A stretch of DNA of 38,311 nucleotides from Rhodoferax sp. GTDB lineage: Bacteria; Pseudomonadota; Gammaproteobacteria; Burkholderiales; Burkholderiaceae_C. The notes beneath the pieces were generated by a model, which was not told the DNA's origin, searched no databases, and saw only the letters and a program-made list of their open reading frames with translations. The DNA lies in contig SSFF01000030.1 in NCBI GenBank assembly GCA_008015235.1, positions 1 to 38,311 of the forward strand, given 5' to 3'. Below are positions 35,462-38,311 of the stretch, piece after piece. The position numbers and the translations under genes were made by a program. Positions within the stretch are counted from its first letter, which is position 1. The number at the start of each line of letters is the position of its first letter.

Positions 35462-37606
35462 GTGAAATCCGACACAAATTCTGCGACCCCGTCGAACTGG
35501 CCAGCCAACATCCTGGCGGCCATGATGTTCCTCATCCCGGCTGCAGGGGTTCCCAATGAATTTGTTCTGCAAGACTCACTGAAATCGAGCATCCTGGGAA
35601 TCGGCACTTTCCTGGCGGCGCTGTTTTTTTTCTGGCGTGGAGCGCGCACCGATCAGCCACTCCACTGGCATGCCGTGTTATCGCTGCTACTGGTCCTCGC
35701 AGCCTATGCACTGACAAGCATGCTTTGGAGCCATGCCTACCTTGGCGCAGGTGAGGCGATCCGTTGGTATGTAATTTTCGTTCTGGCGCTCTTGTGCATT
35801 AACGTCGCGCTGTCCAGCGGCATCACCCGGGTTTTATGGGGCATGCATTGGGGGGGCGTAATGGCCAGTGTATGGGTTGCGCTTCAATATTGGCATGGCT
35901 TGGACTGGTTTCCACAGGCTGCATATCCCGCTTCAACCTTCGCAAACCGCAACTTCTTTGCCGAGTACGCGGTATGTGCCTTGCCCTACTCGATTTGGCT
36001 ATTTCTTCAAGCCACCTCCAGCCGCTGGGCCAGTCTGGTTGCCATGTCACTGGCATTGTGCTTGGTTGGACTTCTTGCTGCAGGCACCCGATCTGCCCTC
36101 ATTGCGTTATCGATTTTTCTAGTTCTTGGTGGTGCTCTTATCGTCCGGATCCACCGCCAGCTGCACATCTACACCTGGCCGCGCACCACCAAGATAAGTT
36201 CGCTCATTGCATTCATTGCAGTATTGCTTGTGTTCAACTCAATTCCGAGTGCAGACCAAGCTGGACGGCACGAATACAGCGATACCCTGGCACTGCGTGT
36301 GGCACTCCGGGCATCCTCACTGTCCGCAGCGGACGAGTACACAAAAGGGTCTTTTTCCGACCGCGTGGTTATGTGGAAGGCCACTGCACGAATGACCATG
36401 GCGAACCCGCTCACGGGCGTAGGCGCAGGCGCATGGGAAGTGTTCATCCCCCTCTACCAGGATGCAGACACCTCGAAGGAGTTTGACTACTTCGCCCATA
36501 ACGACGTCTTTCAATTGTTGAGCGAATACGGACTGATCGTTGGAGGTTTGTTCTGCGCCTTCTTTGCCGCATTCATCCTGAAGTGGGCCGGTTCCACTTG
36601 GTCAGGGCTGCCAGCCATGCTCCCGGGTATGTCTTTGCGTGCATGTGCCCTTGGAAGTATTTTGGTGCTGCTGGTCGTGGCTGGTGCCGGATTCCCACTT
36701 CACCTTGCCCCCTGCTGTGCCTTGCTTGGCCTGTCGATCGGCATATTGGGGGCAACGGATCGCCAGACTGCGAAGATGGGAGAGACCTACCTCCGAACTG
36801 TTGCGCGAAGTTCATCAATTCATCGGATCGCCACTGGTGTCGCTGCAATGAGCCTTCTAGCTGCAATGGGTGTCAGCGTTCAGGCCATGCGTGCAGAAAG
36901 CAAAATGATGGAAGCGCTGGTCTTGGCAACCGACATGGTGAATGCCAAAACAGCCAACACGCCATTGGAGCCCTCAAGAAAATTCCGCCTACTCGATAAC
37001 GCGTACAGCGCCATTGACATCAATCCCCATCTGCGAAAGCTCGCGCCCATCGTCGCTGATCGATTGGCCGCTGCAGGAGAACTGGAAGATGCAGTGAAAA
37101 TTTGGCGATCTAGCACGGAGTCAAGACCACATGTTGCAGCGCTTTGGTCCAACCTCGCGCTTGGCTACTCCAATTTGGGTCAGCATGCTGAAGCCCAGGC
37201 TGCGCTGGAACAATTCAAGCGCTTGCGTCCAACCCGACCAGAAAACATTTCCATCGAAATCACGCTCCGCCGGAATGCAGGGGATATGGCTGGTGCGTTG
37301 CAACAAATCCGCGACCATTTCCGCAATGACAACTATGACTTCAGTATCGTGCAGACAGGCTATGAGACCGCTGTGCTGGCCAGAGACTGGCCATTGGCTA
37401 TAGAAGCACTCGAACGAAGAAACGAGTCCTGGCCGGAGTTAATGGCAAATGGTTGGCTCCAATTGGGGCTTATTTACAGCCGGCCAGAGGTGAATCAACC
37501 GGCAAAGGCCCAAGCTGCATTCCGTGCTGGCCTTCTGGCTAGCAAAGATGAATTCCGAGAGGCCTACCGTCAAAAAGTGCCACTGCCGTACCGCGACCTA
37601 CTCTGA
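35462..37606 (+). CDS. Wzy / O-antigen ligase-type membrane protein with TPR-like tail (candidate pilin O-glycosyltransferase)
   Basis: 714 residues, mostly membrane helices in the first 420. The Wzy_C-type signature is present: PASTFANRNFFAEYAVCALP, an external loop with GSFSDRVVMWKATARMTMANPLTGVGAGAWEVFIPLY, and the HNDVFQLLSEYGLIVGG motif. This is the family of O-antigen ligases and of PglL/PilO-type oligosaccharyltransferases that move a lipid-linked glycan onto pilin. The C-terminal 200 residues are soluble and helical, with TPR-like repeats (WSNLALGYSNLGQHAEAQAALEQFKRLRP). It interrupts the msh block on the opposite strand, between the pilin and mshC, so MSHA pilin glycosylation is a reasonable guess; LPS or polysaccharide ligase is the alternative. 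The start is uncertain: GTG 35462 was chosen, while TTG 35417 and ATG 35522 are possible; none has a clear ribosome-binding site. Confidence 0.82.
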   Translation: MKSDTNSATPSNWPANILAAMMFLIPAAGVPNEFVLQDSLKSSILGIGTFLAALFFFWRGARTDQPLHWHAVLSLLLVLAAYALTSMLWSHAYLGAGEAIRWYVIFVLALLCINVALSSGITRVLWGMHWGGVMASVWVALQYWHGLDWFPQAAYPASTFANRNFFAEYAVCALPYSIWLFLQATSSRWASLVAMSLALCLVGLLAAGTRSALIALSIFLVLGGALIVRIHRQLHIYTWPRTTKISSLIAFIAVLLVFNSIPSADQAGRHEYSDTLALRVALRASSLSAADEYTKGSFSDRVVMWKATARMTMANPLTGVGAGAWEVFIPLYQDADTSKEFDYFAHNDVFQLLSEYGLIVGGLFCAFFAAFILKWAGSTWSGLPAMLPGMSLRACALGSILVLLVVAGAGFPLHLAPCCALLGLSIGILGATDRQTAKMGETYLRTVARSSSIHRIATGVAAMSLLAAMGVSVQAMRAESKMMEALVLATDMVNAKTANTPLEPSRKFRLLDNAYSAIDINPHLRKLAPIVADRLAAAGELEDAVKIWRSSTESRPHVAALWSNLALGYSNLGQHAEAQAALEQFKRLRPTRPENISIEITLRRNAGDMAGALQQIRDHFRNDNYDFSIVQTGYETAVLARDWPLAIEALERRNESWPELMANGWLQLGLIYSRPEVNQPAKAQAAFRAGLLASKDEFREAYRQKVPLPYRDLL

Positions 37607-37633
37607 TGCGCACAGGCAAGGGCTCTTAAGATC

Positions 37634-37659
37634 AAAAAAAGGCTGCACGTGGCAGCCTT
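37634..37659 (-). terminator. Intrinsic terminator of the pilin gene
   Basis: On the minus strand, GGCTGC / GCAGCC with a 5-nt loop, extended by two A-T pairs, is followed by a run of seven T. It lies 19 bases after the pilin stop and also closes the gap to the convergent ligase gene. A strong terminator right after a major pilin separates it from the minor-pilin transcript. Confidence 0.85.
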
Positions 37660-37677
37660 CCTACAGAACTCTTACGG

Positions 37678-38052
37678 TCAATTGATAACCGGTGCAGAGA
37701 AGCTCGCTGTCTTGGCGGGCGAAGAGTCAGAATTCGAAAGCGTACAGTTGGGCGCTGTTCCCGAGGTCGAATACTGAGAGGACAAACCGCCTTCCAGCAG
37801 CGGACCAACAACTGCCGATGTGCATCCTGCTGCCGTGGTAATCGCTACCCCATTGGCCGAATTGATGCTGCGACGTGCATAGTTGATGGCTGTGGCAGAA
37901 GACAAGGCTCCTGCGGTCCCGTCAGTCGCAGCCTGAACGGCATCACCCTTCAAGTCCACAAACTTCGGCAAGGCCACTGCAGCCAGCACGCCCAAGATCA
38001 CAATCACCATCACCAGCTCAATCAGCGTAAAGCCTTGCTGTGCACGTTTCAT
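37678..38052 (-). CDS. mshA: MSHA-type major pilin (MshA/MshB-like)
   Basis: A 124-residue type IV pilin. The leader MKRAQQG is followed by FTLIELVMVIVILGVLAAVALPKFVDL, with Glu5 and the Pro22-type kink, then GDAVQAATDGTAGALSSATAINYARRS as in MSHA pilins. Two Cys (in AAGCTSAV and APNCTLSN) form the probable C-terminal disulfide loop; the tail is Ser/Thr-rich, offering possible O-glycosylation sites. ATG 38052 has AAAGG about 9 bases upstream. It could be MshB rather than MshA; the neighbouring gene that would decide this lies outside. The terminator after it and the 164-base gap before it suggest a single-gene transcript. Confidence 0.88.
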   Translation of the reverse strand: MKRAQQGFTLIELVMVIVILGVLAAVALPKFVDLKGDAVQAATDGTAGALSSATAINYARRSINSANGVAITTAAGCTSAVVGPLLEGGLSSQYSTSGTAPNCTLSNSDSSPAKTASFSAPVIN

Positions 38053-38216
38053 TTTGTTTACCTTTCAATCAAACCAAAAAACGGTCCGGGTTAGGGGCCA
38101 CCAACGTCGATACGGATTTCGTACTCCAAATTCTAGAGAAAACTCTGCATCCCGTGTGTGAAGTTTGCCTGCTAAGTACGCGTCATTCCACACAAAAACC
38201 ACGATTTTTCCGCACT
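38053..38216 (-). other. Pilin upstream region
   Basis: 164 bases between the edge gene fragment and the pilin. It is AT-richer than its neighbours and should hold the pilin promoter. I looked for a sigma-54 type -24/-12 element (TGGC-N-TTGC) and did not find a convincing one, and no strong sigma-70 pair stands out either. Confidence 0.4.
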
Positions 38217-38311
38217 TCACTCGACTAACTGTGCATGCCAGACATAGCGGTCCAGCGGCACCAGCAGGCTGGCACCGCCACTGCCACGGCGCTGGAACCA
38301 CAAGGCTTCGA
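38217..38311 (-). CDS. C-terminal fragment of a protein encoded upstream of the pilin (cut by window edge)
   Basis: An open frame enters from the right edge and ends at TGA 38217-38219. The 30 visible residues include FQRRGSGGASLLVPLDRYVW and end in HAQLVE. GC-rich third positions and the continuous frame to the edge support a coding end, but it is too short for a family assignment. From the order of MSHA loci (mshE, G, F, B, A) it could be the end of MshF or a neighbouring platform protein; this is a guess from position only. Confidence 0.5.
   Translation of the reverse strand, partial: EALWFQRRGSGGASLLVPLDRYVWHAQLVE

Noticed and set aside
38053..38216. Sigma-54 promoter for the pilin gene
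   Set aside because: I searched the minus strand for TGGC-N-TTGC at -24/-12 spacing and found no convincing match.

Overview
The window looks like chromosomal DNA of a betaproteobacterium, most likely a member of the Comamonadaceae (Burkholderiales). The grounds are the GC-rich housekeeping genes (gatCAB divergent from mreBCD-mrdA, pyrE divergent from xth), a complete-looking MSHA-type pilus locus, and two copies of a short intergenic repeat (ATGCT-9 nt-ATAGCTG) of a kind I associate with that family. The species call is inference; nothing here names the species.

Layout. (1) Positions 1-11121 are an accessory island. It carries a small orphan gene, a restriction-modification pair in which a PD-(D/E)xK nuclease is fused to an N6-adenine methyltransferase next to a separate specificity subunit, an orphan gene, a 950-bp non-coding stretch that folds into many hairpins, a replication-relaxation family gene, a full-length exonuclease III gene (xth), and a three-gene, visibly AT-richer operon coding for an sce7726-type nuclease-like protein, an sce7725 (Beta) protein and a zinc-ribbon/RES-domain protein. 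(2) At 11121/11122 the island meets the resident xth gene. The resident copy is cut off inside its conserved WRLDY motif, which removes the catalytic SDH motif. The island's intact xth, a diverged homologue in inverted orientation, may supply the lost activity. (3) Positions 11812-22065 are core chromosome: pyrE, a DUF4124 periplasmic protein, gatBAC (minus strand), mreB-mreC-mreD-mrdA (plus strand) and a TSUP-family permease. (4) Positions 22153-38311 hold an MSHA-type IV pilus locus on the minus strand. In transcription order it has a gene fragment at the window edge, a major-pilin-like gene, four minor pilins (mshC, D, O, P), the giant adhesin-like mshQ, then mshI, a pilN-like gene, mshJ, K, L, M and N. 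A single plus-strand gene, a Wzy/O-antigen-ligase-type membrane protein with a TPR-like tail, sits between the pilin and mshC.

How the genes work together. The R-M pair and the sce7726-sce7725-RES operon look like an anti-phage or anti-plasmid defence island that entered by integration into xth. The sce7726-sce7725-RES operon is the best candidate in the window for an undescribed system. The mre/mrdA cluster builds the elongasome. The msh genes code for pilus assembly platform proteins (mshI, pilN-like, mshJ, mshK), an outer-membrane secretin with its ATPase (mshL, mshM), TPR protein mshN, pilin subunits and a probable surface adhesin (mshQ). The assembly ATPase, platform protein and prepilin peptidase are not in the window and may lie beyond its right edge or elsewhere. 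The ligase-like gene may glycosylate the pilin.
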